Assembly (NCBI RefSeq): GCF_963678635.1
Contig: NC_087066.1
Location: 58,112,312 to 58,176,311, forward strand
Direction of reading: 5' to 3'
Source: Symsagittifera roscoffensis
Taxonomy: Eukaryota > Xenacoelomorpha > Acoela > Convolutidae
Length of the DNA: 64,000 nucleotides
The translations under genes were made by a program, and so were the position numbers. Positions within the stretch are counted from its first letter, which is position 1, and the number at the start of each line of letters is the position of its first letter. The notes below the pieces were generated by a model. That model did not search any database, was not told the DNA's origin, and was given only the letters and a program-made list of their open reading frames with translations. This document shows positions 12,481-22,905 of this stretch, piece by piece.

Positions 12481-13479
12481 TTTTGCAATAAAAGCACTGA
12501 AATTTTATTTGTTAATTGCACACGGGTAATAAATTCCTTAGATGACTCCTTTGGATCTGCTGACCTTTTGGAAAAGGCTTTTCCGTCCACATATTGATCA
12601 TACTGTGCCTTTCAATGAGCAGGTTTGTTATTTTCCTCGGTTGAAAGTATTATCACACCTGAAACAGTTTTTATTCCTTTGCTCCCTGTGTAATTGTTGT
12701 TCTTCTTATAAATGTTGTTTTGTTAATGTTGTTGGTTTTTGTTGTTACTGTTGTTGTTTTTGATGTTATTGTTGCTGGTTGATTAGACGGAGCTGGTTTT
12801 TTTTACCCGGGAACGTACTTTACTCTGTATCCCATCTGCGTTCTCTGTAGGTTAAGACTTTCGGGCTTTGTATATTGCATGATGAATCTGACTGGTTCCT
12901 GTTTTAAGTAGAACCTGTGAATTGCAAGAAAGAGTACTTTCTGTTGATTGCGAGTTTCCTAGGCTGTGCTTTTTCATCTCCTAGTTGTTTTCGATACATT
13001 TCTCTCTTCTTTTTGCGTAGTTTTACGCATAACTTCTAGTTTTAGTTTCGGTTGAAAGCTTTTCTTTTTTTTTTCTAGTTCAACTCTTGGGAGGTGTCCC
13101 TTTCTCTGACTCATTAGTCCTGCTTGTCACTGCACTCTGCTCTTGATGCTGGGTTGACCATTTCACGTGAAATTATTCTAGGATTTCGTTTTTCCTTGAA
13201 ACTCTGCATATGAAGTTCTTTCCTTTGTTGAGTTCAGATACTTATTTTTGCTTCTATGTCCCCGTGATTTTAAACAGTGCTCCTTTTGCCGCTTTTTTGC
13301 TTGTTCATTTTGTCATTTCTCTGGTTTTTCTTGTTTTTGACATTACTTTGACATTACTTTGACATTTTTTTGTACATTACTTTCTCCCTTGTACATGGTA
13401 TTTTTTTTCTGGTTTTTGCTCTTGCGGGTCAAAAAGTTTTGTCCATTACGGAAAGCGTTTTTTCTAACTATTTGAAAAG
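12481..13479. other. Spacer with TTG-rich low-complexity tract
   Basis: T-rich on the plus strand and slightly less AT-rich than its flanks. A run of interrupted TTG triplets lies at about 12695-12780 and a short triplication of GACATTACTTT near 13339-13385. No ORF here shows recognisable protein. Confidence 0.4.
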
Positions 13480-13920
13480 AGTAGCGTATACCGTGGAACT
13501 TGTGATAAAAAACTCGTCCAACTTCAATTTTGCGCGGATGAAATCCTCTAAGTTTGAAACATTTTTTCGATGTTATGAGGCAAAAAGTGTGAGTTTGTCG
13601 TAAAATTTGGACAAGAAATGTGCAAATGGGTTGGATTATTCCTTAAAAATTTTTAAGGTTTCGGCAGTTAATTTTTAGCCTCCAAAAAACGTATAAAAAA
13701 AGTTTCCGGCGAAGAATTTACTTTTTCCCTCTCCCTGTTAATGATAACCCTCCAAAAAGTTTGAACAGTTGAAAAAGTTTAAACACATTCCAAGATTAGT
13801 CTGGACATAGACTGTACAAATTTGAACACAGTCGCCAAATATACTTGATTGTTTTTTGAGATCTGCAACTGCAGGGTTGCTAAACACTGAATGACTTTTT
13901 TTATTGTCAGTAACTCTAAG
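13480..13920 (+). repeat. Diverged direct repeat, copy 2 (partial)
   Basis: Same family as 11755-12480. It begins at CCGTGGAACTTGTGATAAA, lacks the ATTTATTGACTA...GGACAAATTTTG block, and resumes at TTAGCCTCCAAAAAA, then runs through TTTCCGGC, ACACATTCC and GATCTGCAACTGCAGGG. It is the most diverged copy and has an internal deletion relative to the others. Confidence 0.6.
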
Positions 13921-13924
13921 CTAA

Positions 13925-14470
13925 AAAATCACATTCATTGACTACCAAGCAGAATTCTTTTCTCTTATACGGGTTTTTGTATTTACAGGACAAATTTTGA
14001 AGATTTATGCACTTTCTTTTGTTTTTTTTTAAACATTTTAGCCTCCAAAAAATATAAAAAAAAGTGCTGTTTCCGGCCAAAAATTGACCTATTTTTCCTT
14101 TCCCTGCAACTGATAATCCTTGAAAAAAAAACAGGAAAAATCGAAAACGAGGTCTAAACATATTCTTAGCCAAGTTTGAATATAGTACCCCACAAAGTTG
14201 AACACAGTCGCGAAATAGACTTGATTGTCTTTTAAGATCTGCAACTGCCGGGTTGCTGAATACTAAATGACTCTTTTTAATTGTCACTAAATCATATGAC
14301 TTTAACTAAAACACTTAATTGTGAAATCCAATGTTTGATTAGGATTAAAAAATTAGATACAACAAAAGCTGTTAAATTATAATTTGTTAATTGCACATGA
14401 GTGATAATCCACTTTGGAGCTAACAATAAGTTTCTGATCACCAAGGTTACTTGGTAATTACATATAAAGT
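13925..14470 (+). repeat. Diverged direct repeat, copy 3
   Basis: Closely matches the second part of copy 1 (ACAGGACAAATTTTGAAG, CTGTTTCCGGCCAAAAATTG, CTAAACATATTCTTAGCCAAG) and ends near CACCAAGGTTACTTGG at about 14438-14453, the same sequence that opens copy 1. It is nearer to copy 1 than to copy 2. Confidence 0.6.
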
Positions 14471-14633
14471 TTGTTTGTCTGTAAAGTTTGTCTGTATGCT
14501 ACCAAACGCTCCTTTACGATAGACTTTGATTGCATATGCTTATAAAAACAAGGATAGTCGGCTACTGTGCAAGTAGCACAAAATGTTCCGAAATTTGTTT
14601 TCAAAAAATATAACAGTAGTATTGTAATCCGCC

Positions 14634-14776
14634 GTGTGTCCTTAGGGGGGGGGTCTTTTCGACGGTAGGGGTCTTTGGGGTCCTACCAAAAGTAGGGTCC
14701 AAAAGGACCCATCTTTTTTAAAGACCCCAAAGTATCCTCCCCAAAATAAAAAGACCCCTCTCTTAGGACACCCGAC
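14634..14776. mobile_element. Small hairpin-forming (MITE-like) element
   Basis: The ends are near-perfect inverted repeats: GTGTCCTTAGGGGGGGGGTC on the left and, read on the other strand, GTGTCCTAAGAGAGGGGTCT on the right. Inside, TCTTTGGGGTC and GACCCCAAAG form a second nested inverted pair, so almost the whole 140 bases can fold. Its GC-rich composition stands out from the flanks. It carries no ORF. Size and structure fit a MITE or foldback element; a target-site duplication was not established. Confidence 0.55.
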
Positions 14777-15262
14777 AGACAAAAAACTTTGGTATTTATT
14801 TTCGCGCGGTGGTTAAATTTAATCCATTCCAAACTTTCCCACCACTCAATAAGTATGGGTATATCCGGCTGCGGTTTTCTCGCTTATTTTTGTCTAAAAG
14901 CTAATCCTTTTCGTTCATATAAATATGAGTTTACATAAAACACCATTCATATTTCCTTTTAAAAATTTTTGGTAATTATTGTTCGTTTCTTTTTCTTATT
15001 TTATTTTCAAACTTATTTCCAACTCTCCCTTATTTTCGACTTATACCATTTTGATTCTTTTAGCCTTACTATTAGCTTACTTTGGGAAACTAAATACGCA
15101 ATCCTTCGCTCCTGCTTCAAGAGTAAGTTGCAATTACCAGTCTCTTTTGCGCCGGTCTATTTAACTCAAAACAATGTTTGCTGAATAATTTATATTTACA
15201 AATGTACAGCCGTAATTCCAAGTAAAAAGGCAATTTAGCCGACATTTTTAAGAGAAAAGTTT
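14777..15262. other. No gene recognised
   Basis: AT-rich sequence between the hairpin element and the 3' end of the Polinton polymerase. The overlapping short ORFs near 14969-15184 encode low-complexity, Phe-rich peptides and are not supported. Confidence 0.35.
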
Positions 15263-15801
15263 TTATTGATCAATTTTATCAAGTTTTTTCTTTTTTTTCT
15301 GACTAAAACTAACAGACGCTTCTGTTAGAATGAATGGGTTATTGATAGGCTGAGGGTCTCTTGATTTGCTAGCTGCGCTTTCTTCTTGAAGCTCTTCCTC
15401 CGTATAGCTTTCTTGAAGAAAGCTCCAATCTGGGACCCGGAATTCCGGTGATTGCCAGCTTTTGCTGTTTTCGCTGCTATAAGTCGGGGTATTTGTCAAC
15501 TGTGAGTTTGCCCACTCGCTTTGTTCCGCAATGGCCTCGAAGAACACATTTTCTTCTGTAGACTTGTGTCCAAAAGGCAATGTAGCTATCCCGTCGAATA
15601 GTAAGAACCGCTTACTATCGAAGGGTGAAAGGGCAATTCGGTTCTGCGCTATGGTTATGTTGGTATGGACTTTCGACTTTATTGAGTAGTTGTATATACG
15701 AAGGGTTTTTCCACTCAGTAATGTTTTCCTGAACCTCTGGTGTGTAAGTTGCTGTTGGGAGTGTTGCACTATTCCTATTGCACTCCTCTTGCTAGTTGAA
15801 T
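15263..15801 (-). pseudogene. Polinton DNA polymerase B, C-terminal exon
   Basis: Minus-strand frame opened by a splice acceptor (TTCATTTAG, AG at 15803-15802) and ending at TGA-proximal stop 15263. It encodes the family-specific C-terminus of Polinton polymerases: the block TLLSGKTLRIYNY, the conserved NRIALSPFDSKRFLLFDG and the terminal LPFGH. The tail beyond residue ~85 is variable and Ser/Glu-rich. Joining this exon across a 504-base intron (15802-16305) to the upstream frame completes one codon (G+AT, Asp), and the protein reads continuously on both sides, which supports a real intron rather than an insertion. Confidence 0.75.
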
Positions 15802-16305
15802 CTAAATGAAGAACAAAGATTAGCCCCTAAACATATTTTTAGCTCTGTAAGCCCATAAAAACTCGCAAGCCAGGTTCTAATGTTAATATCGAAAACGGTT
15901 CCCAAATCTGAATATTTTGAAGACTCAATATCTAATAACATTCCAATTTTTTCAATTCCAAAAAGTTTAAATATCTTAATTCATTCCAAATCATAAAAAT
16001 TCCAAATCGTGTCATTATCAAAAAATCATTCCATATCAAAATTTTAAATTTGTTCACGTCAAAAGTTACAAAAGTGCGTTTGTGGTGAGTATTTGCTCAA
16101 AACATTTTAAATGATGAATGGTTCTTCATTTTAAGTTATAAAATGAAGAATCAGAGCCTTTCAGGGCTAGTTATGTCTATTCAAATTGACAGGGATCAAC
16201 AAAAGTTATTAATTTGGTCCCAACAAGATCCAAAACACCAATGGATGGAACCCTTAATGTAAAGAAATGGATGGGACTCGGAGAGGTGCTTTTTTCAATA
16301 CTAAC

Positions 16306-18705
16306 CTGCATATTTCAACGAGTAGAGCTTTGGTTTCAACGCGATGAATTCTTCAATGATTTTTACCGCCGCCTCGTCCTTAAATTTCAATACAACCTTC
16401 TTATTCACATTGCTGAATAAGAAGTGATCGCTTGGGTAGTTGGAAAAATCGAAACTATCGCTCAGTTTTTGCAGATCTGCGTATACGTCTTCGGTTTTTA
16501 TCGCATAGATAAACGAATTTGTGTCAGCACCTTACTCGTCGATTATCTGGAAGCTTTTCATCGTGCTCAAAGCTGTTTTTTGAAGCAATTCTCTTTCGTT
16601 TCTACTAATTTCTAGTTTTTTGCGTCCTCGTTTTGGTTCCATAGTTTTTCCGAATGGTGAATTTACGATGAGCATGTAAAAGTTCTCTTCAAATTTGTTG
16701 CGCGCTGACATTCTCAATTGAGTGTTTAAATCCACAAAGGGCTCCATCTATTTACCTTGATGAAATTTTAAGACCTTAATCAATTTGGTAACTCTTAAGC
16801 CTAGTTCTATGTAGAGTTTTAATGTAAGGTAGTGCAGAACGTACCCTTCCTTTGGATCTAATGTTTGAACCAGTTTTGGTACCTTTGGTAGCGACGTGAC
16901 CCCCATCTCCCCTAACATCTGTATTTGCTCGTTACTTAATTTATTCATGCCGATAACTTCACGTGAGGGGGCTAGCGGGTAGTCTGCAAAGTAATCTTGA
17001 AGTTCCTCAGGTATACTGAGATCCACTTCCAAAATGTATCCCCACTCAGAGTTATTGTCGGTTTGCAAAATATATTCGAGACTTTCCTCAACTATTGAGA
17101 AATCTTTGATGGGAAGGGGGGAGTGTTTCATAATACCCCCGTATAAATTGTTAGCGTCTATATTCAACAGATAGCTAGAGGGCTCTTCAGGGTTGTAGTC
17201 TTCGAGGTATTTGTTGTTGGCTTTAAAAAAACGGGGTGCATATATCGATGACATCCCTCCCCGAATCATTTTTTGAACCATGTTCAAATGCTCCCTTTCA
17301 GTAAGTAACTTGAGGTCTGCATTGCAGACTTTTAAGAATGCATCGCCCGAGAGGCTACTAGCCGTGAAGTAGCATGCACAAACTAATCCGTACGTTTCGT
17401 AACAAACTTCACGAAAGGCTTCGAATACTGAAGCGAGTAGTAGTACGTCTGTTGCTAGGTATACATCATGGTACTCGCCTAGTGATCTGCATTTCATTTC
17501 GGCGAAAACTTTAATGGCATGGTTGTACTGATTTTTCGAAACACTTATTTCCCCTCCCTGTAAAATGTTGCTCCACATTTTTCTTGGTGGCAGTCGAGTT
17601 TCTCGAAATTATTCAAAACTACTAAAGTATGAATACGGGTCGAAATCTTTTTGTTTTAGCAATGCTATCTGTTCTGCCGAGTAACCAAGTTCTTCAAAGT
17701 AATTTTCCAGAAGGAAAAATTTTCCTTCCGGCAAGTATTCGACGAGTTTTGAAAGGGGGGACAGCATGAAATTATAGGAGTCTATGAAACGTAGATTTTC
17801 ATACACTTTTTTGAGTTTTCCGTTTTTATCGGTGTATGATTTGATATAGACCGACATAGTGAGTGATATATACTTCTCCTCTGTGGAAGGGATCACTGAG
17901 TAAGTGTTTTCGGGGTTACTGTTTGAGAGCGCTTTTATAATGAGATGCAGATCATAGTTTGACAAGTTATGCGCTATTACGGGTATATAGTTCGCCGTTT
18001 TTCGACTGATGTTGCATTCGTTATGCGCCCACCCCAAGAACTTGTTGCTATAGTGACAGTGATCAAGTACAACTTGGTCATTGTCAGCAAATTCTGTTTC
18101 ACATATCCAACAAGTGTGCGCTTCTTCACGCGTGCAACTTGGTGTGCCATTGAACGTGTAATACTTGCGTTTTTCGAGGTATATTTGTTTCGCCAACGAT
18201 TCGAGCGAGGCGATCAATTCCTTCATTACATTTTCTCCTCTCTTCAGTTCAAACTTCAAAACTTCGCGCTTCCCAAATTCAACAACGGCCAGAGCGTAAC
18301 CGCATGGTTGATGAATCTCTAGTGTTTGGGTCTTAAATTTTTTGGGGTCGGGTTGCGGTCCGTATACGGGTAGTAGTAGCGATTCGAGGTCAAAGTAAAT
18401 AACTCTCGGTACATTCCAGCTGGAAGTTAAATTTTTGAAACGATGAGTGTCTTTTCCCGGTTTTGGCATAGTGATTATCACTCCCTTGTCTTGGTAGCAC
18501 ATTTCCTGGTGTCTTTGTAGTGTATCGATGCATTTGGTTTCGGTCTCGGTGTAGTTTTCCACGCACATATTCCACCACCCTCATCAAATCAGTGATCAGC
18601 ACATAGTGATGAGTTTGTCCGTTGCTGAGTAGTAGTAGGTCAACACATAGATCACTTGAGTATTTGCTGGACACTCTCAAAAGTAGCAATTCACCTTCTT
18701 TGTAC
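16306..18705 (-). pseudogene. Polinton protein-primed DNA polymerase B, central exon (broken)
   Basis: This exon would carry the exonuclease and polymerase domains for protein-primed replication of the element. Visible in order: exonuclease motif I (IYFDLES), an HNH/zinc-binding insert (CWICETEF, then DHCH and AHNECN), exonuclease motif II (NLSNYDLHLI), DVLLLASVFE, polymerase motif A (DANNLYG), and motif B (ARNKFEENFYMLIVNS). Motif C reads ADTNSFIY, so the second catalytic Asp of DTD is Asn. Lesions: a frameshift near 18570-18600 inside a Cys-rich region, TAA at 17609-17611, TAG at 16748-16750, and TAA at 16532-16534 where ~40 residues between motifs B and C are missing. The exon starts at an acceptor (AG at 18707-18706) and ends at a GTTAGT donor (16305). 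It cannot make active enzyme. Confidence 0.85.
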
Positions 18706-18802
18706 CTAATGAAAACAAAAAATTGAGTGCTCGGCTTTCTGGATGAACGTAATGTGTTATAAATGATTAAACAAATGTTTTGTCAAAAAAATCAATGCTC
18801 AC

Positions 18803-19536
18803 CGGAATACATTGACTTGACGGTTGTTAAGTTGTTCAAATTGGTCAATATCGTATAGTCTCATTGGCATCTCGTACCAGCCTTTAATTTTTACAACATC
18901 TTTTTGGGAGAGCTTGTAATTTTTCAGTTTGTTTCGATATTGGTAGCTTTGGGCAGCAGGATAAAGAGCAGTTGTGGTCTCTGAATATTGATCATGGTAC
19001 GCGGCTACAAAGCAGTATAGAAAGCACTTCTGATTGTTTCTCGTTTTAATGTTGGTGAATCTCTGTTTCGCCGGTTTCAATGAATCATGAAGGTCAATGT
19101 ATGAGCCAGCACGGATCGGAGAAAATGCTGCAAAATTTACAGCCAGCTTTTCGATGCGCTCCACAATCCAACCGCTACCATGAGAAGTGAACGTGTTGAT
19201 GATATTGACCATATGTTCAATCAATTCCAAATATGTCTCCTTCTCGATTCCATTGAAGAAGACATTGATCATCTTAGAATTCAGATATAACATTGTCTTC
19301 TCGTGGCGTAATTCCCCGTCACCAGTTTTGTTTGTATCGCTCGAGAACTTTATCATACTCACGTCCACATGCAGTTGAAATTTACAGGGTCCTTCCTGCA
19401 CTCTTTCGTCTATCAACGCATCAATTTCCTCTTTGTTTCGCATGATTACATTCATCAGATCTAATTCATCCTCCCTAACGCTCAACTCGTATCGTCTTAA
19501 CTTTCCCCTAAACGCAGATTCAGTTGGAGCAGACGA
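18803..19536 (-). pseudogene. Polinton DNA polymerase B, N-terminal exon
   Basis: A minus-strand open frame of ~244 codons with the Polinton polymerase N-terminal signature: an opening TESAFRGKLRRYEL, then KCFLYCFVAAYH and LYDIDQFEQLNNRQVNVF at the end. The frame is open up to about 19536, beyond which a stop occurs; no clear ATG was chosen, so the true start may be elsewhere. It ends at a GTGAGC donor (18802). The 97-base intron 18706-18802 joins phase-correctly to YKEGELLLLRVS in the next exon. No stop breaks this exon. Confidence 0.75.
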
Positions 19537-21290
19537 TGTTCGTCACATTTAGTTAGTGGCGGTGGGGCTGCGAATATCTTATGGATATTTTGTTCATGTC
19601 GTCACAAGTTCTTTGGTGAACTAAAGACTTTCGAGCAGGTCCAACAAATGACTGGTGTCTGTTTTCCACTTGAGTTAGGCATTGTTTGTTCGAGATTGAG
19701 AGTTCAGGAAAGAAAAATTCTTTTCAAGAAATTTATCAAGTTTTACCAAAGCTGATTTTGACAAAGCAAAAGCGAGAAGTGAAAAGTTTTTCAAAAACCA
19801 AATTTGGATCAAGACCGTATTAAACTCAATTACGTGGGTGAAGCATAAAATCAACAGTGGCTTTGAAGTGGTTGTAGTTTTGGGGCTTTATATGGTTTTG
19901 TGAAATGACTGTCAATTCGATTTTGGGTAAATGACTCAACTGTATTAAATAGTATAAATACTTGTGGTTAGAGTAGCTGACAATTCCATGAAGGGATCAA
20001 TCCGGGAATGTTATTTCTTTTACCTAAAGTGTGTGAATGTTAACATCACTGCTATTACCAACTTCCCTGTTTAGTCAACTTCAATAAATTTTGAAAATAT
20101 ATTTGAATTTTTTTGCCAAGTTCTTTGTTTCAACCAAAATGGTAACCCACCAATCAAGTCAAGCAAGGAAGACCCACCAATCAAGTCAAGTCAAACATAC
20201 CTGACAAAAATGATATATGATAGTTGAGAACTTTGTTCATTTCTCAAATAAATTAGTATTCTGACAAATTTCACATATAGTTCATCAAAAGATTGATGCA
20301 GGGCTGTTTGGTGCAGTAGGCAATAACTACCCGGCATTGCTATTCATTAGGAACCTCTGAAACGCTTGCCCCACTGTAATGTCGGGTCAAAAATTTGAGA
20401 TGTTTTATTTTCAGTACATATTCCTGACTTTTTGTCTCCAAATCCAATGAAACCTGGTGCAATCAATTTGTCGTGGTTTATTGGACAGGGTTGTAACCCA
20501 TGTTGAAAAATTGAGAAAAAAAAATATTTTGTATTTTTTTAACCATTTTAACCTGAAAATGAGTATTATTAAACGTGAAATCTGTTATAGACATGTGATT
20601 TTATTATATATAATGCTTTATACTGGCTCATACACTCTCTAAAGTCTACTCCTAAGAGTCCTGGCTAACCCCACCAGGCTGTAGACATATTAGAGAGAGA
20701 GAGAGAAAAAACAAAAATAGAGAGTGTAAAGAGCCAAAATTAACTATGGTTGATTAACCGGCAGAATTGCCAGACCCATCCATAAATAGCTTTTTTTTGA
20801 AAAGCTAAATCCCAAAAGGGATATTAATGGGGTTTATGGATCTTCAGTTCTCTCTCTCTCTCTCTTTATCTTTTTCTGTGTTAATATTTACATTTTGAAA
20901 ACAATTATGAAAAAACCTAACAAAAACATTTTTATGTTTTTTGTTTTAACATCATTAGATAAAATCTAAGGAAGAGTATTCAGTTTACCTTTTATGATTT
21001 TTCGAAATGAGCATTAAAAAAACTGACAAAAGTGTATACTTTAAGACTTTTATGCCGACTTTTTAAAATTATTCTGATTTTTTTCTTCTATTAATTTTTT
21101 CTTTTATTTTTATTTCCTTTTTATTGATTGAAAAGAACAAAACAAACTTTAATTCATCGTTGAGGTCAGTTATCCAATAAGAATTTGTACCCATTAGTTG
21201 ATAATTTTTTCAATAAAAATTTTAGAACAACACAAAAACTCAATTTTAGAACAACGCAAGATTGAAAATGTAATAGAGTTTTTTAAGTTT
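19537..21290. other. Intergenic part of the Polinton region, no gene recognised
   Basis: AT-rich sequence with no recognised protein. Two nearby copies of CCACCAATCAAGTCAAG lie at about 20148-20192. A foldback-like segment at 20624-20870 is listed separately. Confidence 0.35.
20624..20870. repeat. Foldback-like segment with inverted arms and AG/TC tracts
   Basis: TGGCTCATACACTCTCT at 20624-20640 is the inverted partner of AGAGAGTGTAAAGAGCCA at 20719-20736. Just inside lies an (AG)n tract (20691-20705), answered by a (TC)n tract at 20853-20870, and CATCCATAAAT (20777) pairs with TTTATGGAT (20832). The segment could fold into a multi-stem structure and might be a small non-autonomous element; no ORF is present. 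Confidence 0.45.
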
Positions 21291-21911
21291 TCAGAACTGT
21301 TTAAACTCTATTTTCCTTTTCTTCGGTGCGTAGCTAGCATTGACAGGCGGAGTTTCAGGAGTAGCCAGGTCCATCACTGGGGTGATGAAATTCTGAGTTC
21401 TACTGCTTAGTTCTGAAGCCAAAATAGAAGAGATTGGAGTAACTTGATCTAGAACAGTAGAATCGGGAGAAGAGATGGTTGTTTGAATGTCCCAGTAGCC
21501 CTCGCGTTCAGCATAATCGCGAATTAATCCCTCTTGGTTCTCGTAAAGATGTATGGAGTCACAATCATACCGAAAAAGTATTTTTCTTGGTTATTCATCG
21601 AGGTATCCCACGTCGTTTATTTCAGTCTTTTCGAGAGCCGGGTAGGATTGATGGATTGTTGGGCTTTCATACATCCGCTTACGCTCCTGACAAAAAAGGT
21701 CAATGTGATCGAGCACATAGTTGGGCAGCATTATATGACTCTTCGTTGACCACTCTTGCCATTGTTGATTGGCGGCGAGGTCGTTGATTGGAGAGGATGC
21801 TAGACTCTCTCTCTGCTGCAGCACAATGGCAACTGATTCTCTCGTATAAGTTTGGTAGATTATTGTTCTCTCATAATCTGAGATGGAAATGATTTGTAGA
21901 GGAGCAGTCAT
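21291..21911 (-). pseudogene. Unknown Polinton-region protein with C-terminal nuclear-localisation-like motif, one in-frame stop
   Basis: Minus-strand ORF from ATG at 21911 to TGA at 21291-21293, 207 codons, interrupted once by TAA at 21591-21593. Reading continues in the same frame on both sides with similar polar composition: ESPTIHQSYPALEK before the stop, and LFRYDCDSIHLYENQEG and EREGYWDIQTTISS after it. It ends with APKKRKIEFKQF, which contains a classical basic nuclear-localisation-type stretch. The family is not recognised. It is divergently arranged with the ORF at 22437, 525 bases away, so the two may share a promoter region. It may be an accessory gene of the Polinton. Confidence 0.5.
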
Positions 21912-22436
21912 TTTAAGTTTAGAATTATTTTGACAAACTAAGCTTCTGACCGAAAATTTGAAAAGAATTGAGAGAATGAAACCAACTCAGATTTATGCAA
22001 AAGCTAGTGTAATGTGTGGGTGAGAAAGGTGCGGCTGCATGTGTGGCTGGCAATTAGATTAAATATTATGAAAAGTATAATTCTAACCCGCCAGTTAGGT
22101 TGGAATAAATATACTTCAAAGAAAAACCTTAATCCTGTTTTATATGCCACCTAGACAATAAGGCATGCAGCAGACCACATCAAAGGATTTACACGTGTAC
22201 CGACGTGAATGTATATGCTGATTTTTGAGCTACTTAAAGAGTGCCAGACAATAATGACAGGTGTAAAAAAAGTTTATATGCCTGATAAATTTCTAATCAC
22301 TAAAATTAATTGGATGTTCCTTCTTGGAGCTTAGGTTTACCACAGAGATTTGTTTATCTTCTATCCAATTCATCATTCATTTCACTCTATCGTAAAACAG
22401 TTGAACCAACAAGTCACTACCGTTACCACCACCACT
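21912..22436. promoter_or_regulatory. Intergenic space between divergent ORFs (possible shared promoter)
   Basis: 525 bases between two ORFs transcribed away from each other. It contains AT-rich stretches such as AATAAATATAC near 22106, but no motif I can name with confidence. The role as a promoter is inferred only from gene arrangement. Confidence 0.3.
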
Positions 22437-22862
22437 ATGTACTCGTCGCTAGAAAATGATACAGACTTTTACGATGATTTTCAAGAAATATCTTCGGGAG
22501 AAAAACGCATTGTACGAGTTGGAACGAACACTTTTGACAAAACGGGTACATATATCACAGTTAAGTTGTATAAAAAGAATGAAGATGGTGTGTTTAAGTG
22601 TTATCAAGCAGTGACCTTGACGACAAAAGAATTTGATTGTTTGGCAGATAATTATTCAAAGAATAAAAAAATGGTTAAAAAGCAAACTGGTGAAAAGACT
22701 TCATCTTCTTCCTCCTCATCCTCAGCTGTAAATGATAAACATCTTAAAAAACGATACACGTCAAAACGATCAGTCCGTCCCAAAAAAGAATTCGCTGAAA
22801 GTGGTTATGAAAACGAGGCGGATGATGAATACTCGAATCATAAAAAGTGTAGAATTGCTTGA
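22437..22862 (+). CDS. Intact 141-residue ORF, possible PC4-like single-stranded DNA-binding protein
   Basis: ATG at 22437 to TGA at 22860-22862. The frame is open further upstream, but this is the first ATG and it follows a pyrimidine/ACC-rich leader. Residues ~18-70 (GEKRIVRVGTNTFD, ITVKLYKKNEDG, VTLTTKEFDCLADN) follow the pattern of a PC4/coactivator p15 fold: a beta strand with basic residues, a second strand with Lys/Tyr and an acidic turn, then a short helix opening with LT..EF..L. A Ser-rich linker and a Lys/Arg-rich tail (KKRYTSKRSVRPKKEF) follow. PC4 domains bind single-stranded DNA, which would suit a self-replicating element. This assignment is pattern-based and weak. It is undamaged although its neighbours are broken. 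Confidence 0.55.
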   Translation: MYSSLENDTDFYDDFQEISSGEKRIVRVGTNTFDKTGTYITVKLYKKNEDGVFKCYQAVTLTTKEFDCLADNYSKNKKMVKKQTGEKTSSSSSSSSAVNDKHLKKRYTSKRSVRPKKEFAESGYENEADDEYSNHKKCRIA

Positions 22863-22905
22863 AACAGAAAAAAAAACGACTGCATAATTTGATTTAACCA
22901 GCAGA

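Noticed and set aside
16214-16615. Plus-strand ORFs opposite the polymerase
   Set aside because: They lie in the predicted intron and over the minus-strand polymerase exon and show no known protein.
21198-21787. Plus-strand ORFs opposite 21291-21911
   Set aside because: The minus frame continues in phase past its stop and has a coherent composition; the plus frames do not.
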